Below are positions 1 through 12,900 of a stretch of 64,000 nt of DNA, one piece after another. Each line of letters opens with the position of its first letter. Position 1 is the stretch's first letter. The DNA lies in assembly GCA_030063045.1 (NCBI GenBank), contig JAQSEB010000121.1, positions 248,001 through 312,000 on the forward strand, read 5' to 3'. The notes under the pieces are model-generated. The model was not told where the DNA came from, did no database searches, and saw only the letters and a program-made list of their open reading frames with translations. A program made the position numbers and the translations under genes. This stretch comes from Pratylenchus scribneri (Eukaryota; Nematoda; Chromadorea; Rhabditida; Pratylenchidae).

Positions 1-180
1 TTTAATGTTGTCAATAAAATTCTCTCTATTCATACTTTTTTGTGGAAAGAAAAATCTAAACCTGCAGAAGAACTAAATACAAGGAAGAGAAAAAAAATTT
101 TGTGCCTCTAATTCGGACCGTTTTTGCATCTATAATTAATTAGATGCAAAAAGACTTCTCAAATAAAACTTTTTTAGCGT

Positions 181-893
181 TATTGTTGCAGACATTTTCC
201 AGAAAAAAACAAATGTTTTCAAATGTTTGGCGAACCTTTGCGGAAAGAAAACAAATCTTTGACGAACATTTTCCGGAAAGAAAAAACAAATGTTTGGCGA
301 ACATTTTCCGGAAAGAAGAAAAAAACAAATGTTTGGCGAACATTTTCTGGAAAGAAAAAACAAATGTTTGGCGAACATTTTCTGGAAAGAAAAAACAAAT
401 GTTTGGCGAACATTTTCCGTAAAGAAAAAACAAATGTTTGGCGAACATTTTCCGGAAAGAAAACAAATGTTTGGCGAACATTTTCCGGAAAGAAAAAACA
501 AATGTTTGGCGAACATTTTCCGGAAAGAAAAAACAAATGTTTGGCGAACATTTTCCGGAAAGAAAACAAATGTTTGGCGAACATTTTCCGGAAAGAAAAA
601 AAACAAATGTTTGGCGAACATTTTCCGGAAAGAAAAAAATGTTTGGCGAACATTTTCCGGAAAGAAAAAACAAATGTTTGGCGAACATTTTCCGGAAAGA
701 AAAAACAAATGTTTGGCGAACATTTTCCGGAAAGAAAAAACAAATGTTTGGCGAACATTTTCCGGAAAGAAAAAAAACAAATGTTTGGCGAACATTTTCC
801 GGAAAGTAAAAAACAAATGTTTGGCGAACATTTTCCGGAAAGAAAAAAAAACAAATGTATTGCGAACATTTTCCGGAAAGTAAAAAAATGTTT
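181..893. repeat. Minisatellite, about 34-bp unit, roughly 20 copies
   Basis: Tandem array whose core TTTGGCGAACATTTTCCGG recurs almost unchanged, joined by an A-rich spacer (GAAAGAAAAAACAAATG type) that varies in length by a few bases. Length variation of the A run shifts the frame from copy to copy, so long open frames appear on both strands, but they encode only repeats of the same peptides and are not genes. The first two and last two copies are more diverged than the middle ones, as expected from array homogenisation by unequal exchange. Confidence 0.97.
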
Positions 894-1198
894 GATTAAA
901 AAGGATGTAAAATTAAAAAAAGTGCGATAGTAGGAGGGTGTTTGATGGACGATAATTAAGTAAAAAAAATATTGGTATTAATTCAAATGAAATTAAATAC
1001 AAATAATTATGTATAAAGCAAACATTGGAATGTTATTACTATTAAAATAATCGTTTTATTTAATCAATGAATTAACAAAATCAAGAAATGAGATGTCCAA
1101 AAATAATGATGGAATTTATAATCAAAAAACTCAAATTTATTTATGAATGTTTTGTCTTCATTTTCTGCTTCTTCTATTGATCATTTATCGCGCAAATT
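894..1198. other. AT-rich gap
   Basis: Between the minisatellite and the end of the minus-strand gene. I see no coding potential, only AT-rich sequence that may hold the 3' end of the neighbouring gene. Confidence 0.6.
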
Positions 1199-3740
1199 TC
1201 AGAATTCCTTAATTTAAAAAATGTTAAAATTTAAAAATTTATTTCTTACCCCGATTCCTGTGATGTCTATATGGACTTTTGGCAAATCAGTCAGTTGCCG
1301 GTATTGTTCCTCCCAATCGGCCCGTAAATGTTCTTGGCATTTTGGGTGACGAATAAGGAACCGCTTCACTTGAGGATAATGATAATGTTGAATCCAAAAA
1401 TATTGATTTGCATTCAAATTTGGATAAAGGGAAAGCATTTCTCCAGTTTGCTCATTTTCCAAATTAAAATTTGCATAATCCGTTGGTTCCCATTCCTCAT
1501 CGAATGCCACTAAGAAATTGGCCGATTGCGTTGAGGCAATGAATTGCTAAATTAAAATGCGTATAAAATTTAATAAAGAAGAAAATTTTACCCTAATTTT
1601 TATTCCCAAAAAGTAGTTTTTGGCTTCTAATAAGTTCTAATAAATCAGAAAATAGTTTTAGACAATAAAAATCTTAAACCAATTTTTAGAATCTCAAAAC
1701 ATCTTTTTTCGTAAATATTTCTTAGAAATTGATGAGTGAAATTAAACCGTTTTTAATCATATTTTCCAATTTTTGGTTTTAGACTTATTTTTGGTCAACA
1801 TGATATTTTATATACCAATCGACGCGTCTCAATGAGATCTACAAATTGGTGAAAGGCGCGGTTCCCTTCCCAAGTTCGAACATCTTTATTAATATTTATC
1901 CAATAAAAAAAGGCACACATTTAGGGAACAAGCTGGGACAAAAGGGGGTTGGGATTAGGACTGGCCTAGGACAAAGGAGATTTGGGGGTTTATAAAAGGG
2001 ATGAACAATTGGTGAAGAGGAAGGGGAGAAAGGGGGATAAAGCATAAAAAGGGGGATTGGATCAAGAGTGGGGGATAAAAGGGGAGAGATAATAAAAGAA
2101 TAGGGATAAGGGGAAAATAGGTTAGACATGGCGAGATGCCCGGCGGCCATTCCTCATTGGTATAAAGTTTGTAAGGTCTAAAATTGATTTCTGATTTATT
2201 CTAAATCTAAATAACTGTTGGGGTAAAAAGATATTTCCAAATAAAAAATTTTAATAATAACCTCTTTGATTTTGTCAATAAGAATGGGTCTTGCATTCCC
2301 ACAATAGCGACATTTGATGAGTTTAGGCCTCTGATCAGTGCGGGATTTGTTCAACCATTGAATCAATAAATCATCATTTTCATTTTTATTGAAACAAGAC
2401 CAAGTAGAGATTAATTGAATATTTTCGAATAGAACATTCGATTTGGTGTAAAATTGCACAATATCCGAGATATTGTTACATGAAATTGACAGTGCTTTTG
2501 GCGCCAACATTTCCCATAAACGATGAATTTGGCTAAAATTCTCAATGCATTGCCAAATTGGAATTTTAATATCGCCAATTTCAAAAAAAATTGCATTTAA
2601 TTTTGAGTGAATGCATTCAATGAATCGCATAATTTGGTAATCCAAAAAACTGGAATTTTAGAAAATAGCAATTTTTTATCCAAATTTTATTATTTAACCG
2701 GTTTTATAGACCCTACAAACCTTATACCAATTTGTAGAACTCATCGAGAAGCATCCAATAGTATTTAATTTGTCATGGTTTAGCTCAAAATTAAGAGTTT
2801 AAAACCAAAACTGGAAAATATGTTTTAAACGGTTTATTGTTTAATTTCGTTTTAAACAAGAAATTTATATGTTAAAAGAAGCGTCTCAATGGGATCTACA
2901 AATTAGTTTAAAATTTTTAGATTCAAAAACTGGTTTCATAGAAGTCAAAAAGTGTTTTTTGGGTAATAAAATAAAAATGGGGTAATATGTAATAGATATC
3001 TTTCTAAGTTTAAATCATTTAATTTAAATTCCTACTATATTGTGATTCTTTCGAATCCGATGATGTAGTCTGGTGGTGGAATAGAAGCAATTTGCAAATT
3101 ATCAATTTTGAATTCTCTTAAATTATATCGTTCCTGTTTGGCTTGATAAATACCCGTTGATCCATTCCATTCTTTCCTAAAAGAAAGTTCATCGACTTTG
3201 TATGGTTTCACATTCTTTCCATGCAATTTTGGCCAACACAAATGCTTGAACGTCTCGCATGATGTACTCAATTTGGAGTCGGCCAATTCTTTGCGAGCAA
3301 TCCATTCCAGAGAATCAACCAGCCAATATGACACTCTGAACATTTTTTATTTTATTAAATAATTATTTATTTAATTAAACCTTCTTCCAGTTAATTTTGC
3401 TCTTTTTCCATCAATTTTCTCTTCTGCTGAATCGGTGGACTTCTTTTCAAGCATTTTTTGCGAATTTGGATCAGTTGACTCTGTTGAATTATTCTGTTTA
3501 ATTATAAAATTATTTATATTAGTGAATAAATTTCAAAAAACAAACATGGAATTTTTCGGCCTTCATCGCTTCAATTTCTTCCATCAATTTCGTATTTTGC
3601 TTTGACAATTCCCCATTTTGCATTATCAATTCTCCATTTTGCTTTGTCAATTCGGCATTTTGTGCTTCAACTTTGTCTAATTTTTCCTTCAAAACAATAT
3701 TTTCGTTGATTAATTTCGAATTGTCGTTGTCGTTGGACAT
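1199..3740 (-). CDS. Six-exon gene, N-terminal coiled-coil protein of unknown function
   Basis: Model on the minus strand: exons 3740-3546, 3493-3381, 3335-3036, 2649-2262, 1546-1250 and a tiny last exon 1207-1199. All junction phases match, giving about 433 residues. Exon 1 (65 residues) is a coiled coil with repeated NGEL/QNxEL heptads (QNAEL, QNGEL, QNTKL). Exon 2 is Ser/Lys-rich. Exons 3-5 form one mixed domain with the landmarks SYWLVDSLEW, FKHLCWP, LREFKIDNL, RLWEMLAP, a CRYC pair, and WEPTDYANF with LRADWEEQYRQL near the end. The arrangement recalls F-box-associated repeats of nematode proteins, but I see no F-box, so this is only a guess. Introns 3 and 4 carry MITE-A copies. The 9-nt last exon and the GTTTGT, GTAGGA and GTTATT donors are the weakest parts. 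Confidence 0.7.
1606..1880. mobile_element. MITE-A copy (partial) in an intron
   Basis: Contains the family landmarks: TCTAATAAATCAGAAA near the left end, a central TTTTTGGTTTTAGACTT stretch, and the right-hand ACCAATCGACGCGTCTC followed by AATGAGATCTACAAATTGGT. The right terminal arm is missing or diverged. It lies in the intron between exons 5 and 4 of the minus-strand gene. Confidence 0.7.
2692..2925. mobile_element. MITE-A copy in an intron
   Basis: Left arm has AACCGGTTTTATAGACC and ACCTTATACCAATTTGTAG, and the right part has GCGTCTCAATGGGATCTAC, which are inverted versions of one another. The centre has TTAAAACCAAAACTGG against TTTTAAACGGTTTATTG. Same family as the copies at 18195, 20160 and 32477. 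It sits wholly within an intron. Confidence 0.75.
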
Positions 3741-3889
3741 TTTAATTCTCGTAGATAGTTTGATTTTGATTTTAATATTTTGATTCAAGATATCTAAAAA
3801 ATCAAATTAATAATCGAAAAATATAACGGCTAGCCTATTTCGTGATCGGCTAAAAAAACGAGATCGGCTGCAACATATATAATATAAAA

Positions 3890-3900
3890 ATTTTTAGGTA
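3890..3900 (+). promoter_or_regulatory. Possible trans-splice acceptor just before a start codon
   Basis: The sequence AATTTTTAG ends at 3897, followed by GTA and then ATG at 3901. An intron-like acceptor three bases before a start codon, with no coding exon upstream on this strand, is what a nematode spliced-leader acceptor looks like. This is inference from position only. Confidence 0.4.
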
Positions 3901-4642
3901 ATGAAGAATAACACATTAAATGAAGGGGATTGTGGTCAAAAATTGGATATATCTGAAGAAGGACTTTTAAAGCATTCTGGCCAAAATGGTACAAATTAAA
4001 ACATAAAATTGGATCAAAAAATTTTATTTTTGTTAAAAAAAATTGCGTTCGAGCTTCTCTGCCAATTCCAACTTTAAATCTGGCGACTAAAACTGATAAT
4101 CACCTTCTATTTTGAAGTGCAAATTATCAACAAAAATCGAGATCGATAAAATAATTTTATTTTACATTTAATAATTCTGAATAACAAATTTATTTTATTA
4201 AATAAATCTAGAAAACAAAAAAGAATTTTTTATATTTTTCAGGCCATATTGCATTGGAATTGGATTTTGTGACAAACAATTTCCATTGGAAAACAAATGG
4301 CTTGGAATTGAGAATACAAATTCAATTGGAATGGGATGTAAGGATGGAATTTGGAAAGGCTGCTGGTGATTTCGTGGAAGGCGATTTTGCTGGAATTGGC
4401 ATAATCTCTCATCCAAATTCCAAAATGGAAACTTTTGCCACTTGTGATGGCCAATTTCTGGGTAAAATAATTGCAATTTCCATAAAATATGAAATATATT
4501 TCAAATATTTAGGGAAGGTCGAATAAGATTCTTTACAATACAATTATTTCCGGCTCTCGACATTTGTGCAGACGATTCATTTCGCGTGAATTTTGGCAAG
4601 GATAAATGGCAATTCAAAGATTTCAAACGCGTTCTTGAATAA
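3901..4642 (+). CDS. Three-exon gene, 143-residue protein of unknown function
   Basis: Exons 3901-3988, 4243-4461 and 4518-4642, with phases 1 and 1 matching at both junctions. The protein starts MKNNTLNEGDCGQKLD and ends DFKRVLE. Exons 2-3 look like an all-beta domain with alternating hydrophobics: HIALELDF, LELRIQIQLEWDVRMEF, GRIRFFTIQLFPALDI, then FRVNFGKDKWQFKDF. The last stretch faintly recalls the penultimate strand of galectins, but the galectin HxNPR and WxxE signatures are absent, so I do not assign the family. There is no signal peptide. The exon 3 acceptor (AAG before GTCGAATAAG) was chosen over an AG five bases upstream because only it keeps the frame open. Confidence 0.6.
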
Positions 4643-6261
4643 AACAATTTGGGGAATGATGTTCAGAAATCCCAAAAAAAGTAGAATCGTTTCAAGTTTT
4701 TATATATTTTTTTGATAAATGAAATTGTTTATACTTTGATAAGAGCAAAATATAATAATTCAATATTCAACTATTTGCGTCAAGGCAATTTTTTTCAAGT
4801 ATTTCCTTTTTAAATATACTCATTGGTATTCTGTATTCCATTCTTCTTTATCAATCAACATGTAATTTTCCCTTAACATATCCAAGAGAGAAACAACCCA
4901 AAAAATACACAACCCAAAAGGGACACAGTTAATTTTTTTAAATAAAAAAAATAAGAAATAAACAGAATATTAATAAATTATTAAAAGAATTTACTCTAAG
5001 AATAGATAAAAATACATAAAAAATGTTTATCACAATTTTGGCTTAAAAAAGGTATATGTATTAAGTTTAAAGGACAGGAGTTAGGGTAAGGCTGGGGGTT
5101 GAGAGCATGGGATTGAACGGAGTGAAGAATATTGAGAAGCGATGGTCACATGTTCGAAATTTAATTGTCCATTTCTTTCAATTTTTTGTTATTATTACCT
5201 ATTTTGTTTATTTCTGATTTTTATTTTAAAAAAAAATTAAAAATTCCCTATGTCGCTTTTGGGTGTATCTCTTTAGGGTGTGATTTGCATTTTCATGCTG
5301 AACTTTTGGGCTCAAAAAACTACTTCCAAGTGATTATATTAATTCAAATTGATTTGGGGATTTTCGATGTTGAGGAATTCAAATTTGTTATCATTTTCTG
5401 AATTAGGAAAGAAACTGGTTTGCTGCAGAACGGTTTAATCCAACAATACATTATCGGACCATATCGTTCTCCGTGTCGAGCGCTTCGCTGCGCGTTGTCT
5501 GCTGTCTGTGTGTCAATGTTTTGCTTTTATAATAAAGCGCACTTCATTTTGGTACTGGATACTGGTACTATACAAGTATTATTATGCTTTTCTTGCCCGC
5601 GCGCGCGGCAGCAACCAATATTCTATTATTTTTCTCGATGGGCTAGTTTGAAAAAATCAATGAATTCAGCTGAAATCTTTGCTTCTGGATGCCCACTCCC
5701 AAGTCAATTGGGCAGCTCCGGGCCCATTAGCCATTATACCCTCTGCTTGAATTTTAGGCCAGCGCGCTTCAATACCTATATACCAACCCTTCAAATCCTC
5801 CATTTTTCTTTTCTTGATGTCATTGTTTTACATACAATTCAGGGAATCAATCAACGATAAATTCACCAAATCAATTAATGCATTCCGTAAGGATTCCTTT
5901 GAAATTGTACGGATTTTGTACTATATTTCGACAATTATTGAGATTTTTTAATGTATTCCTACTGAACTGTTTTCTCCCTTTCCTGTCATATAAAACTTTT
6001 TCTGATGTGCTAATATGTGCCGGTGACTTTTAAAGCAATGAATTGCAGCGAACTATTGAAATTAATATTCTCATACATATACATACATAAATAAGTTTAG
6101 GGTTTTTTGTTGGCCAATAAATTTATGGCCTCAAGACTCAGAGACCCCATTAGATAATTGAAATATTATTTTCGAAATTTGAGGGTCAAATGCAAAAAAA
6201 TATTTTTTGGACATGTATTTTTTTAGGCTGAATTTTTTAATATTATCCTTTTAAATTTCGA
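4643..6261. other. Gap with no convincing gene; odd GC-rich patch at 5455-5650
   Basis: 4643-5160 is AT-rich and probably the downstream region of the preceding gene. 5165-5401 is open in one frame but starts without ATG and has no clear splice sites. 5455-5650 is clearly richer in GC, with CGAGCGCTTCGCTGCGCG and CCGCGCGCGCGG palindromes, unlike its surroundings, which suggests an inserted element. 5870-6260 is AT-rich with nothing I recognise. Confidence 0.5.
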
Positions 6262-6313
6262 ATGGGCAAACAGAAAAATTATTGTCGCATAGAAAATTGG
6301 GCAATGGCTAAAT

Positions 6314-6410
6314 TTGGCCAATTATGTGCCCATCGGCGGATTATGGCATTTAGACACCTCAATTGAATTATTCGGAGCAGTTCCTTATTCCTTCCATACT
6401 CAATTCTATA
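6314..6410 (+). other. Possible coding exon with decayed nuclease-like motif
   Basis: In one frame this reads PIGGLWHLDTSIELF and then FHTQFYS. In EndoG-type nucleases the DRGHL motif is followed after about 17 residues by TFYLSN. Here GLWHL and QFYS have the same spacing, so this may be the remains of the first nuclease domain of the gene that follows. I could not join it to the next exon with acceptable splice sites. Confidence 0.25.
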
Positions 6411-6545
6411 GTACAAGATTGACTAGAATTGTTTTTTATTTTGAAATATTCAAAAAAACTACTTTTACAATTTTCGATCAATTACATTTTCTAAAATCAT
6501 TTTTAGCTATAACTAATTTGCCTAATCCTAAAAATTTTTTTAAGA

Positions 6546-6764
6546 ATGCCTTGTCACTCTACTAGTATTATTTTACTTTATTCCAACATTCTACTTTTGC
6601 TATTATGTAATGGAGGAAAATCGATGGAAAATTTGCCATTGACAGATGAGGGAAATAGCAATGGCAATCAATTTTTGGATTCAATCCATCTACATTTTGA
6701 ACAATTTGGCACTCCATTAGAGCCATTAGAACATAAACAGGAAAAGGCAAATTTTTTAAAATAA
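6546..6764 (+). CDS. Small open frame with signal-peptide-like start
   Basis: A 72-codon frame begins MPCHSTSIILLYSNILLLLLC, which has the hydrophobic core of a signal peptide, and continues with a hydrophilic tail that includes LPLTDEGNSNGNQF. It could be the first exon of the nuclease gene downstream, which would make that protein secreted, or a separate short secreted peptide. The only GT in a usable place (6606) would cut the peptide right after the hydrophobic core, and no acceptor downstream then keeps the frame, so the link remains unproven. Confidence 0.35.
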   Translation: MPCHSTSIILLYSNILLLLLCNGGKSMENLPLTDEGNSNGNQFLDSIHLHFEQFGTPLEPLEHKQEKANFLK

Positions 6765-6954
6765 TTTTCAGAATTTTGCGCTAACAAACGAAGCCAATTT
6801 TACAAAAGGCACATTTTCGTGAATGGTAACCCAAAAAAAAAAACAGTTTCGTTCCCTTTAGAAGATAACGAGCTTTTGGATGCGACGATTCCCACCTAAA
6901 TTAGAAGCCTAAAAAATTTAATTTTTCTTTAATTATCCAATTTTTTATCTTAAG

Positions 6955-9900
6955 GATCTAAATCAGATAATCAAACGAAATATGAGAACGGGAAAAGTTG
7001 AATGGCGATTGGTCGAAATAAACAGAAACATGGGAATTAAATTTGGCGAATTTTCAATTTTGGATGAGAGGAATGCGGCCATTGAGAAAAAATTTATACC
7101 GGCAATGACGGCATATGCAAAGTAACAATTGGGGAATTGAATAATCGAAAAATGAATAGCAATTCAGCTAGAATTCTTTTTTAAATCATTTAGTAGTCAG
7201 TACAACCATTTTAATGCACCGAAATAGTTCAATAAGGAAACGAACAATTTGATAAAGCGAAATAGTATTCAAAAATCTTAAACATTTCATTTAATTTGTC
7301 TTCTATATTAAGTACTTTCCTTTGGGGATGTGGGGCAAAGTGATTATTGGAGGGCCGTTATTGAGGGGGTGGGGAGGGGAAGAAGATTATTGGGTGTGAA
7401 CTGTGAACTGTGGGCCAAAGCCAAAGGAGAGGATGGTGAAGAAGAAGATGAGGTGATTCGTCTCTTCCTCATTATCATCTTCATTATCATTTTCATCATT
7501 TTAATCATCATCTTCTTCTTCATCATCCACTTCTTCTTCATCATCAACTTCCTCATTATCCTCATCGTCTCATTCATCATCCTCATCATCTTCTTCTTCA
7601 TTATCCTCATCATCATCATCTTCTTCTTCATTATCATCATCGTCTCATTCATCATCCTCATCATCATCTTCTTCATTATCCTCATCATCCTCATCATCAT
7701 CTTCTTCATTATCCTCAGCGTCTCATTCATCATCATCTTCTTCTCCACATTCTTCCTGGCTTTGATCCCTAATAATCTCCTTGCCCCCCCCCCCAACCCA
7801 ATAATCATAATCACCCCCAATAACAGAAAAATTAACTATTTTCTTTTTACAATTGTAAAATAAGCCAATTTTCTTCAATAAATTCACTGGTATTATTCTC
7901 AAGCAAATAAAAATCAGAGAAAAATTTGTTGTGGCTAAAAATTGAAATGGGGACAATATATTTTTATTATTGAAATTTACAGTTGTGTGGTGAAGAAAAA
8001 GATGAAAATTAAGTCAAATGAAAAGACAACAAAAATATTCATGCTGACTGGTGCCATCACAGTTTTGGATATGAAACCAATTGTAGGAAAGAAGCAGGCG
8101 TATCTAGTCAAATATACTCCTGGATTTTTGGTAAATTATTTCTTTGCAAAAATTGGAATGAATTATAGTTGAAGGATTATATTGGAAATTGACTAATTTT
8201 GTGGAATTAGCCAAATGTTGGCTTAGTTAATTTTGGAAATCTCTGCTTCAAAACTTCTCATGATGGACTCGAGAATGGGTTATTTCAGCTCGGCTTAGTT
8301 TATTTATTATATGAAATTTCAATTTCAGACTGGTTTAAGTTTTCCTTTAAAAGTTGAACAGTTAAGAAAACCGGTTTTGATTTACTCGTTTGACTGACTG
8401 AGCCTTAATACTGTTTTGATATCAAAATTTCTTTGAGATAAAATCGACCATTCTGAATCGATTGAACCTATTCTAAACTCATTGGGTTGCTTAGGCCAAT
8501 ATGAAGTCAAATTAAAATTAATTTAAATCATTCGATAGATATCAGTTTGTTCTTATTAGTTATATAATTTAATATTTCCCTCGATTCAATATAGGATGAA
8601 GGAAAACAACAAATAATAATGGAGGCTGAACAAACTCATTTTTGCACTTCCCTCTTCATTGTTGAAAATGATGGCAAAATTGGTCCAAAGGAATTGGTTT
8701 GCACTCGAATTGAGCAATGGGCCAAAAAGGAGGGACTCCCAAAGAATATGGAAAAAGCGGACGATTGTGGTCATTCCATGTTATATGACCGTAATTTGGA
8801 TGATCATTTGAAGAATATTGGAATGGAAAACTTACTGTTGGAATTTTTGCAAATTAAATTGGCCATGGATTTGAAAAAAATACTTGCACTTTTTGATACA
8901 ACAAATTTGGTGGAGAGAAAGAAGCATAAAAGTAATTTTGATTTTAAATTATTTGGGAACATATTTTAGCCAATAAAATTTTTTATATTAATTTTTAAAT
9001 ATATTATTTGAATATTATAGAAGAGGATCACATTGTGCCTACAGAATTAATCATTTCTGCTGGCGGACTTCAAATTGAAGAAATGGATCCAAATCTTCGC
9101 ATTTATAAGGTTAATTTGATAGAGCAAATCAATAAAAAATACAATAATTTTTAGGGTTTTATGGTGGAATATGATCCTCGGAAATTGGTCGCCCATTGGT
9201 TGTTGGAGCGATTAACTAAAGAAAATACTTTATCAAAAAATCTGACAAAAAGATTAAATTTGAATTGGAATGCCGATCCAAAATTGGCAAAAATATTTCA
9301 ACCGGACGAAGGAGATTATCAAATGGCAAAAGTGAGAAATATTTTTAAAAAGAATATTTGAAAAAACAAAAATAAAGGTAAAAAATTATATGTATTTAAA
9401 AAATTGAAAAAAAATTAATAAAAAATTTAATTATTAAAAAAAATATAAAATTTAAAAATTTGTTAACATTTTAACATTTTATTTTCTATTATTTTTTATA
9501 GCAATTCAAATTGAACCATGGCCATTTGGCTGGATTCCGTGCACACTGCAAAAATGATGAGCAAGAAACATTCCAATATCCAAATTCGGTGCCGCAGGAT
9601 CGGAAAATTAATTCGGGCTATTGGAGAGTGATCGAAGAATACACACTGTCAGTCTTGTTATATGAAATTTGGACTTCTTTTTAAACCGGAACTGGTTTTA
9701 AACCAAAATATTTTAAGGAACTGCAATATAGGTTTAAATTGAAAAATGTTTTTAAACTAAGAATTGTGTACCAATTTTGTTTTAAAACAAATTGCTATAT
9801 ACTTTCAAAAGGTTTTTAAACCAAAATAATTTTTGCAAATGCAAATGAATTTTCAAAAGTAAAGCTACGCAATTTATAAAAAATGGCAATATCACTAAAC

Positions 9901-12900
9901 ATTTTGAAATATATTTTTATTTTATAATAGATGTTTGGCTGGACACAAACAATCAACTGCTTATGTTTATACTGGCCCTTTGTATATTCCTGAAGAAGAT
10001 AAGGACACTGGCCAATGGCAGATGAAATACAAGGTTGGATAGATAAAATTCAAAATCTAAATTCTTAAATAAATTTCTAGAACGTATTTTGTGAACAAAT
10101 TCTTTTTCATTAATTAATTAAAATTAAAAGGTGGTAGGAAAAAAGAAAATAATGGCCGTGCCAACGCATTTATTTAAAACAATTTTCTTGGAATTTAAAA
10201 ATGAAAATGGGAAAAATTCATTTTATTTGGAAACATTTGTTGTATCAAATGGACAAGAGGGGGAAGTGGAAGTGGATGAAGAAGAGCAAAATGTTGTAGG
10301 GGGACAAGAACAGGAAGAGGCAGAGGAAGAAGAGGAGGAGGAGGAAGTTATTGTGGAAATGGAAAAGGGCAATAATACTTGGTACATTTTGTCAAAAGGC
10401 GAAATGGAAATTGATGAAATACTCAATGTACGTGTTCGAATCGAAATATACATAGGAATTCGTAAGGTTCTAGTGCAGATGCAGATTATATATCCAATCC
10501 AATGCCGCTCTATAAGTGTCCAATAAAATTTTTTAATCATTAATAAATAAATAAAATACTGTGATCAACCAACACTAACTATCCGGCCCCGAATAATAAA
10601 CCCTAAAACATCGGGTGCTGAACCATAACTTAAATTCTAGCCCACCCCGAGCCTTGAAATCTAGCCCTAATCTAAATTAGGTACTATTGGAATTTAGATG
10701 AGTAGGAGAAAAGTAAAGGGTCCCCCTTTCCTTCTTCCCTAAAAACTTTAAGGGCGACACTATACTTTTTCCTAGTCATCCTCTAAATCCCATTGTTATC
10801 CTAAATTTTACTCAAAACCGCAAATTATGTAACAATTTGACTATATTGGAATATAGACTTGACTAGGTTAGGGACTTGTTGGAATATAGACTTGACTAGG
10901 TTAGGGACTTGGGGTTTAAATTAGACAAGGTTATTGATTGAACGCATAAATAATTCACGGAACGCATTAACGCCATTGGACACATAAAGTACCTTTGGAC
11001 GCAAAAAGTAAAATCTGCACTAAAACCCCTTTTCAGTATCCTTTATTAAGCATTTGGGCATTTCTAAAAAAACTAATTTATTTTATAGAAAAGTTCGGAT
11101 AAAGGAAAAGAAAATCCAACAACTTCTGAAGGTGCTATGAGCTCAACCAGCGGCAGTCAAAAATCGGATATGCGGGAAGGAAAAACAATTCCTAAAGAGA
11201 ATGTAAAGAAAATAGATAATATTAAAGCGTTGGTGGAAGGCTGCCAAAATCGAGGCTACAAAATTAACTATGGGGACAAGAAGCGTCATAAGATTTCTGA
11301 ACTCCTTGAACAGCATCGAAAGCCTCTCACCTACATTGACAAATTTGCCCCAAATTTTCAGCTATTGGCCAAATTGCCCTTCCAATTGCGGGCAGGAAAG
11401 AAATGGTCAGAGAGAAAAGGGGTCTATTTTGATGAGGATATATTGGCGAAATTGATCGAAGAAAATGAAAAAATAAAGGAAAAAAGAAATAATAAAGGCA
11501 AAAGAAAAAGAAAGGATAAAGGCAAAAGGAAAAAAATATTTTCACCATTAAAAAAAGGTTTTTTATTTTTTGAGGTCAATTTAAATAAAAAATATTTTTT
11601 TATTTCCAATTTTTTCACCCTCATATTTTTTTTCTGATTTTAACTTATTATAGGGTATAAGATTTGTCGGATCTATAACCGGTATATGATTTAGTAGAAG
11701 CAAAAACTGTTTTGTCTACAAAGGAAGAAATTTTATCTGCAAAAATAGTAACCTTAAAAAGTAACAATAATCCCAAAACAAAGTTAATAAAATTAGTGCT
11801 TTAAATAATTTTATTATTAAAGAAATTGCAGAGGAAAGTGTCAAAAATAATGATGAGAAAGAGGAGGAAGAAGAAGAAGGAACAAGACAGAATAAAAAAT
11901 CTGCTTTTGTTGGAGCCAAAGGGAAAATTGGAAAGAACAAGGGCGGATATTCAAAAAATAAATCACAACAACAACAGGGACAAAAACATCAGCGGTATCT
12001 GCATTCTGCTATTCCTACTGTTTCTAGTGCAACTGATGAGGTTGATGCCGAATCATCAACTGAAAATGCCAAATGTGAGATTACATTGCTAAATTTAATT
12101 AATTATTTTATTTGAAGATTAACCATACAGAGCCTTAATCTCTGGAGATTCATTAGGGTCGGCTTTTTAATTTTATGAGCCTTCAAAAGCCTTAAAACGG
12201 GGCTATGATTAGGAAAAATACGATTGATGATGACTGACTCAAATTTGGGAAAATTTTCAATTATCTTTGGGAGACTATTATGAGTAGCAATTTCAATCTA
12301 GGATAAGGCGTACTTTAAGCGATTTTCTCATTTTCATTTTTTTTCCTTAATTTAGTCAAGTAAATTATTCTTTTTTTTTGGCTATAATCCTTAGGGCCAC
12401 AAAATTCGTAATGGAAAATTTCTCAAAAATTTTTACTTTTTTCCAGCTCAATTAAAATTTTATGAAGTAATGGAAAGATTGTACACCGGATATTTGCTGA
12501 ATTTCGAGCTGAAGAAGACGGCAGATGCAGAGCAATACCTCTTTGACAGCCTTATTTTACAAACATCTTGGCATTCAATCCAATCCTTGTTGCAAACTAT
12601 TAAAGAGAAAATGCTCACGGATGGCAATATGGTAGAATTTTAGATGAAAATTCTATTATCGTAAATTCTCTATTAGAAGCACATGGGTTTCAGAACCTCT
12701 CTGGGGTGGGTGTTTCTAAGAGAAAGTGGGCTTACAAATTTCAGATGGAAAAAATGCATAAAATTCATTCAATAAAATTTGCAACAAATCAGAACATGTT
12801 TTTACAATTCAAAACATGTTTTTATAATATATTTTTTACAATTTTAGGATTGAAAAGCATGTTATTTATGATTAAAAACTTATTTGTAAATATTTTTTTA

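Noticed and set aside
136..930. Long open frames on both strands across the first minisatellite
   Set aside because: They encode only repeats of the tandem unit in changing frames and lack any start, splice or composition support.
3901..4642. Galectin assignment for the three-exon gene
   Set aside because: Only one strand-like stretch resembles galectins; the sugar-binding signature residues are missing.
7330..7863. 177-codon hydrophobic frame and an opposite Met/Lys-rich frame
   Set aside because: Produced by the TCATCA/TTC microsatellite; no stable domain, and it lies within an intron of the phase-consistent gene.
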